Below, piece after piece: positions 25,837 through 37,569 of a stretch of DNA of 64,000 nt. The stretch is from Halomonas sp. Y3 (lineage in GTDB: Bacteria > Pseudomonadota > Gammaproteobacteria > Pseudomonadales > Halomonadaceae), in NCBI RefSeq assembly GCF_024137965.1, contig NZ_CP099975.1, positions 3,472,001-3,536,000 on the forward strand. Reading direction: 5' to 3'. Position 1 is the first letter of the stretch; each line of letters opens with the position of its first letter. Below the pieces are notes generated by a model. That model had not been told where the DNA came from. It did not search any database and was given only the letters and a program-made list of their open reading frames with translations. Made by a program: the position numbers and the translations under genes.

Positions 25837-28800
25837 TTGGGCCAACAGGCTGTTCAGGCTGGCCGCCTTGGGCTTCACCAGCCAGAAGTGGCGAATGAAG
25901 TCGCTGAAGTCCTCGAGGATGGCCTGACCCCGGGCCGAGCCGGTCTCCTCGACGAACTCCTCGATCACCTCGCGCAGGTGGCGGCGGTAGGCCTCCATGG
26001 ATTCGGTGTTCACCCGGTGGATCTCCACCAGCTCATGGTTGTACTTGTCGACGAAGGTACGGTCCTCGTCGAGCACATAGGCGAAGCCGCCGGTCATGCC
26101 CGCGCCGAAGTTGACGCCGGTCTCGCCGAGCACCGCCACCAGGCCGCCGGTCATGTACTCGCAGCAGTGGTCACCGGCCCCCTCGATCACCGCGTGGGCG
26201 CCGGAGTTGCGCACCCCGAAGCGCTCGCCGGCGGTGCCGGCGGCGAACAGCTTGCCGCCGGTGGCGCCGTAAAGGCAGGTGTTGCCGACGATGGCGGTCC
26301 TGTGGCTCTCGAAGCGGCTGCCCCTGGGCGGGGTGATCACCACCTTGCCGCCGTTCATGCCCTTGCCGACATAGTCGTTGGCGTCGCCCTCCAGGTAGAG
26401 GTTGAGGCCCCGGGCGTTCCAGACCCCGAAGCTCTGGCCGGCCACGCCGGTGAAGCGGGCGGTCACCGGGGCCTCCTCGAGCCCCGCCTCGCCGTAGCGC
26501 TTGGCGATGGCGCCGGAGGTCAGGGCGCCCACGCTGCGGTCGCAGTTGGTGATGGAGAAGGAGAAGTCGCCGCCGCTCTTCTGCTCGATGGCGTCCTTGA
26601 GCGCCGCCAGCACCTCCTGGTTCTTGGCGCCCGGATCGTGGGGCACGTTGCGGCTCACCTGGCAGAACTGGGGCGCGTCCTCCGGCACGAAGTCGTTGCC
26701 GAGCAGCGGCGAGAGGTCCAGCTTGCGCTGGGAGGCGGTGACACCCTCCAGCGCCTCCAGCAGGTCGGTGCGGCCGATCAGATCGGTGAGCTGTCGCACC
26801 CCCAGCATGGCCATCAGTTCGCGCACCTCCTCGGCGATGAAGCGGAAGTAGTGCTTGACCATGTCGACGGTGCCGCGGAAGTGCTCGCCGCGCAGGAAGT
26901 CGTTCTGGGTGGCCACGCCGGTGGCGCAGTTGTTGAGGTGGCAGATGCGCAGGTACTTGCAGCCCAGGGCCACCATGGGCGCGGTGCCGAAGCCGAAGCT
27001 CTCGGCGCCGAGGATCGCCGCCTTGACCACGTCCAGACCGGTCTTGAGGCCGCCATCGGTCTGCAGGCGAATCTTGTCGCGCAGGCCGTTGATGCGCAGC
27101 GCCTGGTGCACCTCGGGCAGGCCCAGCTCCCAGGGGGAGCCGGCGTGCTTGATGGAGGTGATGGGGCTCGCCGCGGTGCCGCCGTCATAGCCGGAGACGG
27201 TGATCAGGTCGGCGTAGGCCTTGGCCACGCCGGTGGCGATGGTGCCGATGCCGGGCTCGGAGACCAGCTTCACCGAAACCTGGGCGTCCGGGTTGACCTG
27301 CTTGAGGTCGAAGATCAGCTGGGCCAGATCCTCGATGGAGTAGATGTCATGGTGGGGCGGCGGCGAGATCAGGGTCACGCCGGGCACCGAGTAGCGCAGC
27401 CGGGCGATCAGCGCGTTGACCTTGCCGCCGGGGAGCTGGCCGCCCTCGCCCGGCTTGGCGCCCTGGGCCACCTTGATCTGCAGCACCTCGGCGTTGACCA
27501 GATAGGCCGGGGTGACGCCGAAGCGCCCGGAGGCGATCTGCTTGATCTTTGAGGAGCGCACGGTGCCATAGCGGGCAGGATCTTCCCCCCCCTCGCCGGA
27601 GTTGGAGCGCCCCCCGGCCTCGTTCATGGCCTGGGCCAGGGCCTCGTGGGCCTCCGGGGACAGGGCGCCCAGCGACATGCCGGCGCTGTCGAAGCGCGGG
27701 ATCAGGCTCTCGACCGACTCCACCTCCTCCAGAGGCAGCGGCTCGGCGGCGGGCTTCAGGGCCAGCAGGTCACGAATGGTGGCCGGCGGACGCTCGTTGA
27801 CCAGGGCGGCGAACTTCTTCCACTTGGGGTAGCTGCCCTCCTGCACCGCCTCCTGCAGCGCCTTGACCACGTCGGGGTTGTAGGCGTGGTACTCGTGGCC
27901 GTGCACATACTTCACCAGGCCGCCCTGGCTGATGCCCTTGCGGGGGCTCCAGGCCTCGCGACCCAGCCACTCCTGCTGCAGCTGCAGCTCGGCGAAGCCG
28001 GTGCCCTGGATGCGCGAGGCCATGCCGGTGAAGCAGAGCTCCATCACCTCGTCGGCGAGCCCCACCGCCTCGAAGAGCTGGGAGCCGCGGTAGGAGGCCA
28101 GCGTCGAGATCCCCATCTTGGAGAGGATCTTGTAGAGCCCCTTCTGCAGCCCCTTGCGGTAGTTCTCCCGGGCATCGGCGGGGTTGCCGGTGAGCTCGCC
28201 GGTGTGCTGCATGTCGGCCATCACCTGGTAGGCGAGCCAGGGGAAGACCGCGGTGGCCCCCACCCCGAAGAGCACCGCCATCTGGTGGGCATCCCGGGCA
28301 TAGCCGGTCTCTACCACGATGTTGCAGCGGGGGCGCAGCGCCAGCCGGCTCAGATGATGGTGCACGGCACCCACCGCCAGGGCGGCATGGATCGGCAGCT
28401 CGCCGCGCTCGAGGTCGGCGTCCGACAGCACCAGCACCACCTTGCCGCCGTTGACGGCCGCCTCGGCCTGGCGGCAGAGCTCGCGAATCGCCGCCTTGAG
28501 CCCGAGCGCCTCGGGATCATAGGCCATGCGCAGGCGGTGCGGGGCGAAGGCGGGATCCTGCTCCTCCACCAGGGCGGTGAACTTGCGCGGCGAGAGGATC
28601 GGCGTGGTCAGGATGATGCGATGGGCATGCTCCGGGGTCGCCTTGAAGACATTGAGCTCGGCGCCGATGCAGGTCTCCAGGGACATCACGATCGCTTCGC
28701 GCAGCGGGTCGATGGCCGGGTTGGTGACCTGGGCGAACTTCTGACGGAAGTAGTCGGTCAGCAGACGCTGCTTGCCGGAGAGCACCGCCATGGGCGTATC

Positions 28801-30267
28801 GTCACCCATGGAGCCCACCGCCTCCTGGCCGCTCTCGGCCAGCGGGCGCAGCAGCTGGTCGCGCTCCTCGAAGCTCACCTGGAACATCTTCTGGGCGACG
28901 TTCAGGGCGTCGCCGTCCATGCTGTGGAAGCTGGCAAGCTCGGTGAGCGCCGACTCCAGGTAGTGGGCCTCCTGCTTCAGCCAGCGCTTGTAGGGGTAGG
29001 CGGACTTGAGGCGTTCGTCGATATCGCCGGTATGCAGCACCTCGCCGGTCTCGGTGTCCACGGCGAGTATCTGCCCGGGGCCCACGCGCCCCTTGGCGAC
29101 CACGTCCTCGGGCTGGTAGTCGTAGGTGCCGATCTCCGAGGCCAGGGTGATAAAGCCGTTCTTGGTGATCACCCAGCGGGCCGGGCGCAGGCCGTTGCGA
29201 TCCAGCATGCAAAGCGCCTGGCGGCCATCGGTCATCACCACGCCGGCGGGGCCGTCCCAGGGTTCCATGTGCATGGAGTTGTACTCGTAGAAGGCGCGCA
29301 GGTCGCCGTCCATCAGCTCCACGTTCTGCCAGGCCGGCGGCACCATCAGGCGCACGGCGCGATGCAGCTCCATGCCGCCGGTCAGCAGCACCTCCAGCAT
29401 GTTGTCCATGCTGGAGGAGTCGGAGCCCGTGGTGTTGACGATCTCGTCGAGCTCGGCGATCTCCGGCAGGCGCTCGCAGACGAAGTTCGCCTTGCGCGAA
29501 TTGGCCCAGCCGCGGTTGGCCTCGATGGTGTTGATCTCGCCGTTGTGAGCCAGCAGCCGGAAGGGCTGGGCCAGCGGCCAGCGCGGCGCGGTGTTGGTGG
29601 AGAAGCGCTGGTGGAAGACGCAGATGGCGGTCTCCAGGCGCTCGTCGCCCAGGTCACGGTAGAAGGCCGGCAGGTCCACCGGCATCACCAGGCCCTTGTA
29701 GGAGATCACCTGCTCCGAGAGGGAGCAGACGTAGAACTCGGACTCGCTGCGCAGGGCCTGTTCGGCCAGGCGGCGGGCCATGAAGAGGTCGACCTCGAAG
29801 GTCTCGGCGCTGCCGTTCTTGCCCGGCTCCACGAAGAGGTGGCGGATGCGCGGCAGGCACGCCAGCGCCATGGGGCCGCAGACGCTCGGGTCCACGGGCA
29901 CGTCGCGCCAGCCGCGAATCACCAGGCCCCGGGCGCGCAGCTCACCCTCGAGGGTGTCGCAGGCCTTCTCGGCCCTGGCATCGTCGTCGGGCAGGAAGAC
30001 CACCCCCACCGCGAAGCGCTCGCCCAGGCTCACATCCAGGGCCTCTTCGGCCACTTCGCGCATAAAGGCCTCGGGCATCTTGAGCAGCAGGCCGCAGCCG
30101 TCGCCGGTCTTGCCGTCGGCGGCGATGCCGCCGCGGTGGGTCATGCAGGTCAGGGACTCGATGGCGGTGCGCAGCAGCTGATGGCTGGCGCGCCCCTCCA
30201 TATGGGCGATCAGGCCGAACCCGCAGTTGTCGCGGAACTCGCCGGGCTGGTGGAGACCTCTGTTCAT
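25816..30267 (-). CDS. gltB: Glutamate synthase (NADPH) large subunit
   Basis: 1483-residue GOGAT large subunit, which makes two glutamates from glutamine and 2-oxoglutarate. A 14-residue propeptide ([14 protein letters not shown]) precedes Cys15 of [12 protein letters not shown], the class II amidotransferase nucleophile exposed on maturation. The central and FMN-binding domains include [12 protein letters not shown] and [10 protein letters not shown]. The 3Fe-4S cysteines are in [19 protein letters not shown]. The C-terminal GXGXG beta-helix domain ([20 protein letters not shown]) is complete. Cognate to the gltD gene just downstream. Confidence 0.98.
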   Translation of the reverse strand: MNRGLHQPGEFRDNCGFGLIAHMEGRASHQLLRTAIESLTCMTHRGGIAADGKTGDGCGLLLKMPEAFMREVAEEALDVSLGERFAVGVVFLPDDDARAEKACDTLEGELRARGLVIRGWRDVPVDPSVCGPMALACLPRIRHLFVEPGKNGSAETFEVDLFMARRLAEQALRSESEFYVCSLSEQVISYKGLVMPVDLPAFYRDLGDERLETAICVFHQRFSTNTAPRWPLAQPFRLLAHNGEINTIEANRGWANSRKANFVCERLPEIAELDEIVNTTGSDSSSMDNMLEVLLTGGMELHRAVRLMVPPAWQNVELMDGDLRAFYEYNSMHMEPWDGPAGVVMTDGRQALCMLDRNGLRPARWVITKNGFITLASEIGTYDYQPEDVVAKGRVGPGQILAVDTETGEVLHTGDIDERLKSAYPYKRWLKQEAHYLESALTELASFHSMDGDALNVAQKMFQVSFEERDQLLRPLAESGQEAVGSMGDDTPMAVLSGKQRLLTDYFRQKFAQVTNPAIDPLREAIVMSLETCIGAELNVFKATPEHAHRIILTTPILSPRKFTALVEEQDPAFAPHRLRMAYDPEALGLKAAIRELCRQAEAAVNGGKVVLVLSDADLERGELPIHAALAVGAVHHHLSRLALRPRCNIVVETGYARDAHQMAVLFGVGATAVFPWLAYQVMADMQHTGELTGNPADARENYRKGLQKGLYKILSKMGISTLASYRGSQLFEAVGLADEVMELCFTGMASRIQGTGFAELQLQQEWLGREAWSPRKGISQGGLVKYVHGHEYHAYNPDVVKALQEAVQEGSYPKWKKFAALVNERPPATIRDLLALKPAAEPLPLEEVESVESLIPRFDSAGMSLGALSPEAHEALAQAMNEAGGRSNSGEGGEDPARYGTVRSSKIKQIASGRFGVTPAYLVNAEVLQIKVAQGAKPGEGGQLPGGKVNALIARLRYSVPGVTLISPPPHHDIYSIEDLAQLIFDLKQVNPDAQVSVKLVSEPGIGTIATGVAKAYADLITVSGYDGGTAASPITSIKHAGSPWELGLPEVHQALRINGLRDKIRLQTDGGLKTGLDVVKAAILGAESFGFGTAPMVALGCKYLRICHLNNCATGVATQNDFLRGEHFRGTVDMVKHYFRFIAEEVRELMAMLGVRQLTDLIGRTDLLEALEGVTASQRKLDLSPLLGNDFVPEDAPQFCQVSRNVPHDPGAKNQEVLAALKDAIEQKSGGDFSFSITNCDRSVGALTSGAIAKRYGEAGLEEAPVTARFTGVAGQSFGVWNARGLNLYLEGDANDYVGKGMNGGKVVITPPRGSRFESHRTAIVGNTCLYGATGGKLFAAGTAGERFGVRNSGAHAVIEGAGDHCCEYMTGGLVAVLGETGVNFGAGMTGGFAYVLDEDRTFVDKYNHELVEIHRVNTESMEAYRRHLREVIEEFVEETGSARGQAILEDFSDFIRHFWLVKPKAASLNSLLAQSRRQPE

Positions 30268-30634
30268 TGGCGTGCCTCGAGAAGGTGGTTTTATTACTGC
30301 ACACCCCGTGGTATCTTAATGGGTTTTTTATTTTTCTATACGGCCCTTTCGGGCATCGGGGCTGCGCGACAAAAAGGTCGCCCAGCATAGTCACCGGCCG
30401 GCCGATCGCGCAACGCCACGACGCTCCCTACTTCAGAAAAATCACGACAAATCCGCTAGTTGCGAAACACTCCTTGATAAAAAAAGCCGCTGCGTCAACG
30501 ACTTGCGACACCCATAAACGGTAATGCAACGATTCAGCCATGATGTAATACTTTAGTATAAAATCCGCCTTTTTATCCATGCGGATCACGCATAAGGCAT
30601 ACGGATAACACGCAACAGGAGCCACCGCCCGGCC
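30268..30634. other. AT-rich intergenic region upstream of gltB
   Basis: 367 bp without a gene. It should contain the gltB promoter on the minus strand, but no hexamer pair was convincing. Its distal half is markedly AT-rich. Two related stretches, CATGCGGATCACGCA (30578-30592) and CATACGGATAACACGCA (30598-30614), form a direct repeat with 20-bp period that might be regulator sites. Confidence 0.5.
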
Positions 30635-30665
30635 GAAAAAAAGCGCCCGCACAGGGTGCGGGCGC
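30635..30665 (-). terminator. Intrinsic terminator after aroB
   Basis: Minus strand GCGCCCGCAC-CCT-GTGCGGGCGC followed by seven T. It ends the pilMNOPQ-aroKB cluster about 35 bp after the aroB stop. Confidence 0.95.
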
Positions 30666-30700
30666 CGGATGGGACAGCATGGGTAAAGGGAGCAGCGAGC

Positions 30701-31810
30701 TCAGTCGACCCGGGGAAACGTCTCGATCAGCGTCTCAAGGAGCTCCAACGGCGTCTCATCGTGCACGCAGGCATCGCCCAGGGCGCGCAGCAGCACCAGC
30801 CTCAGCCGACTGTCGATGTTCTTCTTGTCCAGGCGCATGCGAGCCAGGAAGTCCTCCACCGACATGTCGGCCGGCGCCGCCAGGGGCAGGCCGGCGGCCT
30901 CGATGATGGCCCGGGCGCGCGCCACCTCGGCCGCGCCGAGCCAGCCCAGGCGCGCCGAGAGCTCGGCGGCCATCAGCATGCCGGCCCCCACGGCCTCACC
31001 GTGCAGCCAGGCACCGTAGCCCTGGTGCGCCTCGATGGCATGGCCGAAGGTGTGCCCCAGGTTGAGCAGGGCCCGCACGCCCTGCTCGGTCTCGTCCTCG
31101 GACACGATCTCGGCCTTGATGGCACAGCTGCGCTCGATGGCCCGCGCCATCGCCTCGGGCGCCAGGTCGCGCAGCGCCGCCATCTCCCGCTCCAGCCAGG
31201 CGAGGAAGTCGACGTCGCGGATCAGGCCGTACTTGATCACCTCGGCCAGCCCCGCCGAGAGCTCCCGCGGCGGAAGACTGGCCAGGGTCTCGGTATCGAT
31301 CAGCACCGCCCGGGGCTGCCAGAAGGCGCCGATCATGTTCTTGCCCAGCGGATGATTGACCCCGGTCTTGCCCCCCACCGAGGAGTCCACCTGGGAGAGC
31401 AGCGTGGTGGGCACCTGGATGAAGGCCACGCCGCGCTGGTAGCAGGCCGCCGCGAAGCCGACCATGTCGCCGATCACCCCGCCTCCCAGGGCAACCAGGG
31501 TACAGCGGCGATTGAAGCCCGCCTCCAGCAGGGCATCCCAGATGCGCTCGACGCTGGCCAGGGTCTTGGTCGCCTCGCCGTCGGGCAGCACCAGCTCGCG
31601 CACCTCGACGCCCTCCGGCAGGGAGGCGCGGCAGCGCTCCAGATAGAGGGGAGCCACCACCTCGTTGGTGACGATCATCACCTGACGGCCGGCCAGCCAG
31701 GGGGCCAGGGCATCGGGCTGGCCCAGCAGGCCGGGGCCGATATGAATGGGATAGCTGCGGCTGCCCAGCGACACCTCGAGGGTGCGGGAGCCGAAGGAAG
31801 TCTCGCTCAT
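30701..31810 (-). CDS. aroB: 3-dehydroquinate synthase
   Basis: AroB converts DAHP to 3-dehydroquinate in the shikimate pathway, using NAD and a divalent metal. 369 residues. Motifs: [12 protein letters not shown], the NAD loop [41 protein letters not shown], and metal ligands in [14 protein letters not shown] and [11 protein letters not shown]. It follows aroK by 4 bp, the usual aroKB pair, and ends the cluster before a strong terminator. Its substrate is made by the DAHP synthase encoded at 60541-61599. Confidence 0.98.
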   Translation of the reverse strand: MSETSFGSRTLEVSLGSRSYPIHIGPGLLGQPDALAPWLAGRQVMIVTNEVVAPLYLERCRASLPEGVEVRELVLPDGEATKTLASVERIWDALLEAGFNRRCTLVALGGGVIGDMVGFAAACYQRGVAFIQVPTTLLSQVDSSVGGKTGVNHPLGKNMIGAFWQPRAVLIDTETLASLPPRELSAGLAEVIKYGLIRDVDFLAWLEREMAALRDLAPEAMARAIERSCAIKAEIVSEDETEQGVRALLNLGHTFGHAIEAHQGYGAWLHGEAVGAGMLMAAELSARLGWLGAAEVARARAIIEAAGLPLAAPADMSVEDFLARMRLDKKNIDSRLRLVLLRALGDACVHDETPLELLETLIETFPRVD

Positions 31811-31814
31811 GGAT

Positions 31815-32357
31815 TCACGCCTTGCATTTCAGGGGGTCGACCAGCCGCGTCACGCGGCGCACGATATCGTTGACCACTGCACGGGGGCCACGACGGTCGG
31901 TACGCACGGTGATATCGGCGGTGGCCCGGTAGAGGGGGTCGCGCACGCCGAACATCTCGCGCAGCACCGCCTCCTTGTCCGGCCGCTGCAGCAGCGGCCG
32001 GTTGCGATCCTTGGCGGTGCGTTTCAGCTGCTGCTCGACGGTGGTAAAGAGATAGATGACGGTGCCGCGGTCGCGAAGGATACGACGATTCTCCTCGCGC
32101 AGCACGGCACCGCCGCCAGTGGCGATCACCACGCCTTCGAGCCGGGTCAGCTCATCCAGCATCTGGGTTTCACGGTCGCGAAAGCCGACCTCCCCCTCCA
32201 CGTCGAAGATCCAGGGGATGTCGGCGCCGCAGCGCGCCTGGATCTCATGGTCGCTGTCGTAGAAGTCGCGAGAAAGCTCGGCCGCCAGCAGGCGGCCGAT
32301 GGTGCTCTTGCCGGCCCCCATAGGGCCGATCAGTATCAGGTTGGGTAGTGCCTGCAT
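31815..32357 (-). CDS. aroK: Shikimate kinase
   Basis: 180-residue P-loop kinase that phosphorylates shikimate at the 3-hydroxyl. Walker [39 protein letters not shown] for shikimate binding, the glycine-rich [10 protein letters not shown] and the lid [16 protein letters not shown] are all present. Its ATG shares one base with the pilQ stop codon, so the two are translationally coupled, as in many gammaproteobacteria. Confidence 0.97.
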   Translation of the reverse strand: MQALPNLILIGPMGAGKSTIGRLLAAELSRDFYDSDHEIQARCGADIPWIFDVEGEVGFRDRETQMLDELTRLEGVVIATGGGAVLREENRRILRDRGTVIYLFTTVEQQLKRTAKDRNRPLLQRPDKEAVLREMFGVRDPLYRATADITVRTDRRGPRAVVNDIVRRVTRLVDPLKCKA

Positions 32358-34426
32358 CAGCGAAGGACCACGCGATCGTCCAGTATTCGGGGAGTGATGA
32401 ATACCAGCAACTCTACCTTTTCGTTACTCTCTTGGGTATAGCGGAACAGTCTTCCCAGCACCGGGAGGTCACCCAGGAAGGGGGTCTTGGACAGGCTGCG
32501 AATCTCCTCGGTCTGCAGGATCCCACCCAGCACCACGGTCTCGCCATCGTCGACCAGCACCTGCGTCTCTATCTCGTTACGGTTGATGGGAGGCTCATGC
32601 TGGGCGGTCAGCGTTTCGCCGAAGGTATCGTTGGTGATGATCACATCCATGATGATGCGGTTGTCCGGGGTGATCTGGGGCGTCACCTCCAGGGAGAGCA
32701 GCGCCTCCTTGAACTCTATCTGCGGATTCTCCTGGTTCTGCCCGGAAGTATAGGCACGCTCCTGGCCCTGCCGGATCACCGCCGGCCGCTGATTGGCGGT
32801 AATCACCCGAGGCTGCGACAGCGTATAGCTACGGCCCTCACTCTCCAGCGCCCTGAGCTCCAGGTCCAGCAGCAGATCGCCGGATACATAGCCGAAGGCA
32901 AAGGTGGTCATGGGTTCGCTGCTGCCCAGGTCAACGGCCAGCCCACCACCGGCTCGACTGAGTCCGCCCGGCGTGCGCCGATCGGTAGCGATGGTGGCAG
33001 AGCCGTTGTCGAAGTCGATGCGGCTGCCGCTGAAGGCCCCCCAGTTGACCCCAAGCTCCCGCGTCGCAGTATCGCTGGCGATCACGATGCGCGCCTCGAT
33101 CTGAACCTGGCGCACCGCCACATCGAGACGGTCCAGTGTTCTCAGTATGGCATCGATCTGATCGGCGGTGTCCTGGATCAGCAGCATATTGGTACGCCGA
33201 TCCACCGCCACCCGGCCCCGCTCGGTGAGCAGACCGAAGCCATCCTGGCCGCGCAGCAGCTCGGCCAGGTCCGAGGCTCGCGCGTAGCGAACCTCCACAT
33301 ACTCGGTCACCAGCGGGGCCAGAGTCTCCATCTGCTCCCTGGACTGGATCTCGAGCTGCTCACGCTGAGCCAGCTCCCCGGCAGGCGCCACCACGATGAC
33401 GTTGCCCTCCTGGCGACTGGCCAGGCCGTGGCTCTTGAGGACCAGGTCGAGGGCCTGGTCCCAGGGCACATCCTCGAGGTTCAGCGTCACGCGACCCTGG
33501 ACGCTGTCGCTGGCTACCAGGTTGAGGCCGGTGAAGTCGGCGATGATCGCCAGCACCGAGCGCACCTCGATATCCTGGAAGTTGAGGGAGATGCGCTCGC
33601 CGGTATAGGGGAACTGCTCGCGGACTCGCCGCTCACGCTCCTGCTGGGTCACCGGCTGAGCCTCGATGGTGAGCTGGCGGCCGCTCTGGGTGGAGACCAT
33701 GGCGTAGTCGCCGCTCCCTTCGATATCGAGGGTGATGCCGTCGCGCCCGGCTCGCGGCGTGATGCGGCGCAGCGGGGTACCGAAGTCGGTCACATCGTAG
33801 ACTTGGTCAAGCTCGGCCGGGAGCGCAACGCCCCGCAGCTCGGCGGTGATACGATTGCGACCGCTCTCGCGCACCCGGGCATCCACTCCGGCGCGATCGA
33901 AGGTCACCACCAGGCGTCCTGCCCCGGCGTCACCGCGCCGGAAATCGATATCCTCGACGCTGGGGCCGGCCGCCACGCTGCGGCTTGACGTCGGTGCGGC
34001 CTGGGCAGGCTGGGCGACCTCGGCCACACCGGCATCGGCGACACCACCACCGATGGCCAGCCGCAGCCGGTTGCCCTGCTCCCGGGTGCTGTAGGGCAGC
34101 GGGCCCTCCAGATCGAAGACCAGCCGAGTGCGCGAACCGGCCTCCAGGGCCGTGACCTGCTGCACGCCACCGATGCCCAGCGCATAGCGGCGCTGGTCGA
34201 GGCGATTGGCGGTTTCCATCAGGTCGATGGTCAGGCGTGCAGGGTCATCGAGGCGATAGCCTCGCACCTCGGGCACCGGTCCCGTGAAGGAAAGCTCGAC
34301 CTCCAGCTCGCCGCCGCCGCCCTGCCAAAAATCGAGGCCTTCAAGGCTTGACGCCGCCATGGCGCCGACGGAAACCGACAGCAGCACGAGTATCGCCAAA
34401 CCACGCTTCATGATCGACCGCATCAT
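32357..34426 (-). CDS. pilQ: Type IV pilus secretin PilQ
   Basis: Outer-membrane secretin through which type IV pili emerge. I place the start at 34426, where AGGA lies 5 bp upstream and a signal peptide follows ([22 protein letters not shown]); the longer frame lacks this. About 689 residues: an AMIN domain for peptidoglycan binding near the N-terminus, a second AMIN-like region, an STN/secretin short domain ([26 protein letters not shown]), an N1-type domain and the C-terminal secretin barrel ([24 protein letters not shown] region, then GGILQTEEI and [13 protein letters not shown]). Last pil gene before aroK. Confidence 0.96.
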   Translation of the reverse strand: MMRSIMKRGLAILVLLSVSVGAMAASSLEGLDFWQGGGGELEVELSFTGPVPEVRGYRLDDPARLTIDLMETANRLDQRRYALGIGGVQQVTALEAGSRTRLVFDLEGPLPYSTREQGNRLRLAIGGGVADAGVAEVAQPAQAAPTSSRSVAAGPSVEDIDFRRGDAGAGRLVVTFDRAGVDARVRESGRNRITAELRGVALPAELDQVYDVTDFGTPLRRITPRAGRDGITLDIEGSGDYAMVSTQSGRQLTIEAQPVTQQERERRVREQFPYTGERISLNFQDIEVRSVLAIIADFTGLNLVASDSVQGRVTLNLEDVPWDQALDLVLKSHGLASRQEGNVIVVAPAGELAQREQLEIQSREQMETLAPLVTEYVEVRYARASDLAELLRGQDGFGLLTERGRVAVDRRTNMLLIQDTADQIDAILRTLDRLDVAVRQVQIEARIVIASDTATRELGVNWGAFSGSRIDFDNGSATIATDRRTPGGLSRAGGGLAVDLGSSEPMTTFAFGYVSGDLLLDLELRALESEGRSYTLSQPRVITANQRPAVIRQGQERAYTSGQNQENPQIEFKEALLSLEVTPQITPDNRIIMDVIITNDTFGETLTAQHEPPINRNEIETQVLVDDGETVVLGGILQTEEIRSLSKTPFLGDLPVLGRLFRYTQESNEKVELLVFITPRILDDRVVLR

Positions 34427-34537
34427 CCTGTTCCTGACTCCCCTGACTCCGACAGCCCTATCGACGACCGCACCGAAGACAGATTGTTGTGACACCTGTT
34501 GTACAGCATGTGCAGCTTCGCCATGCAGCATCGTTGT

Positions 34538-35062
34538 TCAATCCATCATCATCTCTCGGCGGCGTTCAACCCAGGCGCCTCGCTCGACGACCAGTTCCAC
34601 CAGGGAGAGGGACGTATCGGTGATGCTCACGATCCGGCCGTGATTCAGCCCGAGATAGTTCCCTACCGAGAGCCTGTGCACCTGCCCCCCCGGCGCACGC
34701 ACCAGCGCAGAGGGCTGACCGCCGACGCGCAGCGTACCGACCAGCTGTAGTTCGCTGAGGCCATGGGCCTCGAGCGGCTCTCGCTGGCGGTCCAGCTGAG
34801 GCATGACCGAAGCCCCATCGTCCAGCTCTCTCTCCACGCCCCTCGCCCGCATGATAAAGGGGCTTCGCAGCTCCTCGAGGTCATAGTCCACGCGCTCCAC
34901 TCTCGGCACCTCCGGCAGCTCGAGCCCCTGGGCCCTGACAGCGTCACTGCGGATGGCAGCCAGCTCGCGCTCCAGGGCCACCAGCTTCGGATCGGCGCAG
35001 CCGGCGAGCAGGGCAGCGATCAGCACAGCGCCGCAGCACCCGATGGAGAGGCCACCTCTCAT
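34538..35062 (-). CDS. pilP: Type IV pilus inner-membrane lipoprotein PilP
   Basis: 174-residue lipoprotein with lipobox LLAGC at residues 18-22 (SIGCCGAVLIAALLAGCADP). The C-terminal beta domain (LSELQLVGTLRVGGQPSALVRAPGGQVHRLSVGNYLGLNHGRI) is the PilP fold that contacts the PilQ secretin. It links the inner-membrane PilMNO complex to the secretin. The start overlaps the pilO end by 4 bp; 111 bp separate it from pilQ. Confidence 0.95.
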   Translation of the reverse strand: MRGGLSIGCCGAVLIAALLAGCADPKLVALERELAAIRSDAVRAQGLELPEVPRVERVDYDLEELRSPFIMRARGVERELDDGASVMPQLDRQREPLEAHGLSELQLVGTLRVGGQPSALVRAPGGQVHRLSVGNYLGLNHGRIVSITDTSLSLVELVVERGAWVERRREMMMD

Positions 35063-35679
35063 GACCCCCCCCCATCATGGCGGTAGCTGTAGGTCCGCGC
35101 CAGCAGCGACAGCCTCAGGTCCCGGGCGCCATCGGAACCTGGCTCCAGGGTAAAGTCATGCAGGGTCACGATGCGCGACAGGCTGGCCACATCGGCAACG
35201 AAGCTGGCAAGTCGGTGGTAGTCGCCACGCACCTGTAGATCGAACGGGCGTTCGATGAAGTGCTCCTGACTCGACGGAGAACGCAGTCGAATGAAGTCGA
35301 TGGAGAGCTGGTTGTCGATAGCAGCTTCGCTGATGCTGTCGATGAGCGACGGCACCTCGGCCCCGGTCGGCAGCATCTCCTGCAGCGCTTCCATCCGGGC
35401 CTCGAGCTCCTCCATCTGCCCCCTGACGGTGTCGAGGTTGGCCGCCCGGAGGGACTTGCTGCGGAACTCCCTCACCAGCTCGACCTCCTGATCGCGCACC
35501 CGCTGCAGCTCCTGCTTGGCGGGGCTTACCAGATACCAGTGCATGCCGAGAAAGATACCCATGAAGAGAAGCAGGCAGCAGATCAACTGCAGCGACCACG
35601 GCCAGATGCCGGCCTCCTTGATGTCCAGCTCGCGCCAGTCCAGCTCCCGCAGGCGACGAATCTCGGCTTCCAGACTCAT
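35059..35679 (-). CDS. pilO: Type IV pilus alignment protein PilO
   Basis: 206 residues with one transmembrane helix (PWSLQLICCLLLFMGIFLGMH, about residues 27-47), a coiled coil (VRDQEVELVREFRSKSLRAAN and onward) and a C-terminal ferredoxin-like domain (FDLQVRGDYHRLASFVADVASLSRIVTLHDF). PilO pairs with PilN in the alignment subcomplex. Overlaps pilN and pilP by 4 bp each. Confidence 0.95.
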   Translation of the reverse strand: MSLEAEIRRLRELDWRELDIKEAGIWPWSLQLICCLLLFMGIFLGMHWYLVSPAKQELQRVRDQEVELVREFRSKSLRAANLDTVRGQMEELEARMEALQEMLPTGAEVPSLIDSISEAAIDNQLSIDFIRLRSPSSQEHFIERPFDLQVRGDYHRLASFVADVASLSRIVTLHDFTLEPGSDGARDLRLSLLARTYSYRHDGGGS

Positions 35680-36245
35680 GGCGACTCCTCCGAGACGACC
35701 TCAACGACCGGCATCTGTTGGCGCATGCTCAGGCTGAAGCGCCGCTGACCGCCATCTCCCACTGCCTCCACCTCGGAGAGCACCGGCTCTGTGAACGCTG
35801 CTGCCGCCGCCAGCGCACGCAGCTGATCGGATACCTGCCAGTTGGTTTCCGCGTTGCCCGAGAGCCGCAGCGCCCCACCCTGGCGTTCGAGACGGGTGTA
35901 ATGCACACCATCCACCAGGCTGGTGGTCAGATCGCGCATCACATGTACGGTCTGTGTTCGCTCCACCTGCAGCACCGAGAAGACCCGCACCCGCTCGAGC
36001 ATCTGCCCGCGCACCGCCTCCAGCTCGCTGACCTCGCGAATGGCCGCATCAAGCTGGCGACTCTGGGCCTGTATATGCGCGTTGCGCTGCTGCTGGGCCT
36101 CCACCTCCTGCCCATAGTACCAACTCATGCTGTAGCCGCCGCCCAGGCCGAGTGCCGCCACCAAGACAAGCGCAACATGCAGCCGTCGGCTGCGACGCAC
36201 ACGCTGAGCCTCGCGCCAGGGAAGGAGGTTGATCTCGATAGTCAT
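35676..36245 (-). CDS. pilN: Type IV pilus assembly protein PilN
   Basis: 189 residues. The N-terminus ITIEINLLPWRE-like (MTIEINLLPWREAQRVRR) is the conserved PilM-binding motif INLLPWR. One transmembrane helix follows (LHVALVLVAALGLGGGYSMS), then a coiled coil and a small alpha-beta domain in the periplasm. Translationally coupled to pilM and pilO by 4-bp overlaps. Confidence 0.96.
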   Translation of the reverse strand: MTIEINLLPWREAQRVRRSRRLHVALVLVAALGLGGGYSMSWYYGQEVEAQQQRNAHIQAQSRQLDAAIREVSELEAVRGQMLERVRVFSVLQVERTQTVHVMRDLTTSLVDGVHYTRLERQGGALRLSGNAETNWQVSDQLRALAAAAAFTEPVLSEVEAVGDGGQRRFSLSMRQQMPVVEVVSEESP

Positions 36246-37303
36246 CCCCGGGACCTCATGGCCAGGCCGCAGGCGGTCAGCATCGCCGGCGCATCCGCAA
36301 ACAGCGTCTGTACGTCAATACGGCCATTGACCTTCATCCGCGCCAGCGGATTGGCAATGACCACGTCCATTCCGCTCTCCCTCGCCAACTGTTCGGCCAG
36401 GCCGGGCAGCATGCCGGTCCCCCCCGCCAGTACCATGTGCCGAATCTCCTGGTTACGCCCGGCGGTGTAGTAGAGCTGCAGGGAGCGTCCCACCTGCTGC
36501 ACCAGGGTATCCAGGAAGGGCGCCAGAACACTGCTCTCGTAGTCGTCGGGAAGGCCGCCGCGCTTCTTGGCCAGCCCCGCCTCGTCGAGGCTGAGCCCGT
36601 AGCGGCTGCGGATCTCCTCGGTCAGCTGGCGGCCGCCGAAGACGGTGTCACGGCTATAGACCACTCGCCCCTCGCGCAGCACATGGAAGGTGTTCATGGT
36701 GGCGCCGATATCCACCAGGGCCACGCAATCCTCGTCGCCAGGCAGCTGGGGCAACTGGTGGCGCACCTCGGTAAAGGCGCGCTCCATGGCGAAGGTCTCG
36801 ACGTCCACCGCCTCCGGCATCAGCCCCGCCTGCAGCAGGGCATCGGTCAGCTGGCTGACATCCTGCTGCCGGCAGGCTACCAGCAGCACATCCTGCTGAT
36901 CGGCATAGCGAGCGTTGAGGCCGAGTCGCTGGAAATCAAAGGCGACTTCACTGAACGGAAAGGGGATGTGCTTGTCTGAGTCGAGCTGAATGCGCGTTTC
37001 GATCTCATCGTCATTTAGGGAAGCCGGCAGCGTGAGCGTCTTGGTGATGGCGGCACTGGCAGAAACGGCAACCACGGCACGGCGGGTGTGCGGCTTGGCC
37101 TGCTGTACCGCTCGCGACAAGGCATCGACTACCTCCCCCATGTCCTGGATGCGCCGCTCGACCACCGCGCCCTCGCGCAGCGGCCGCACCGCATAGCTCT
37201 CGACCTGGTAGCTGGCGCCAGCACGCCTGAGCTCAACGAGCTTGACGGTTGCCGAGGTGATATCGACACCGATCAGTCCCTTGCTGGATGCCCTGAATCG
37301 CAT
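36242..37303 (-). CDS. pilM: Type IV pilus assembly ATPase-like protein PilM
   Basis: 353-residue actin-like cytoplasmic protein that binds the PilN N-terminus. Actin-fold phosphate loops are visible as GVDITSATVKLVEL near the start, LVDIGATMNTFHVLREG in the middle and LAGGTGMLPGLAEQL near the end. First gene of pilMNOPQ, divergent from the PBP1A gene; the usual gammaproteobacterial arrangement (ponA next to pilM). Confidence 0.97.
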   Translation of the reverse strand: MRFRASSKGLIGVDITSATVKLVELRRAGASYQVESYAVRPLREGAVVERRIQDMGEVVDALSRAVQQAKPHTRRAVVAVSASAAITKTLTLPASLNDDEIETRIQLDSDKHIPFPFSEVAFDFQRLGLNARYADQQDVLLVACRQQDVSQLTDALLQAGLMPEAVDVETFAMERAFTEVRHQLPQLPGDEDCVALVDIGATMNTFHVLREGRVVYSRDTVFGGRQLTEEIRSRYGLSLDEAGLAKKRGGLPDDYESSVLAPFLDTLVQQVGRSLQLYYTAGRNQEIRHMVLAGGTGMLPGLAEQLARESGMDVVIANPLARMKVNGRIDVQTLFADAPAMLTACGLAMRSRG

Positions 37304-37469
37304 CTCGGTCTTGTCCCTGCATGGTCCGTATGGATTACCGCTTGTAGTTACACCTATCTCTCACTGACAGGAGGTCGCTGAGGCCAGAGGACCTGCCCCT
37401 GTAATCAGAGGTTATATGATATTGCCGGCTCCCACACGACCAGCCGCACGGATCCCATGTCAACGCTGC

Positions 37470-37500
37470 GCTGGTGAGCCAACGACGAGATTCCTATAAT
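37470..37500 (+). promoter_or_regulatory. Candidate promoter of the PBP1A gene
   Basis: A consensus TATAAT at 37495-37500 lies about 70 bp before the ATG at 37570. No good -35 was found at 16-18 bp. The box lies downstream of the longer alternative start at 37474, which argues for the later ATG. Confidence 0.45.
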
Positions 37501-37569
37501 GGTGGCTCAGCCGAGCCGGTCCCATCGCTACCGCACCGCCCCAGTTCCCTGCACGGATACCGCTTTTTC

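Noticed and set aside
27646..30390. 914-residue open frame opposite gltB
   Set aside because: It mirrors gltB in a high-GC region; its product is low-complexity Gly/His/Leu/Gln-rich sequence without domains or a ribosome binding site.
30428..30652. 74-codon ORF in the gltB-aroB gap
   Set aside because: No ribosome binding site, overlaps the aroB terminator, no domain.
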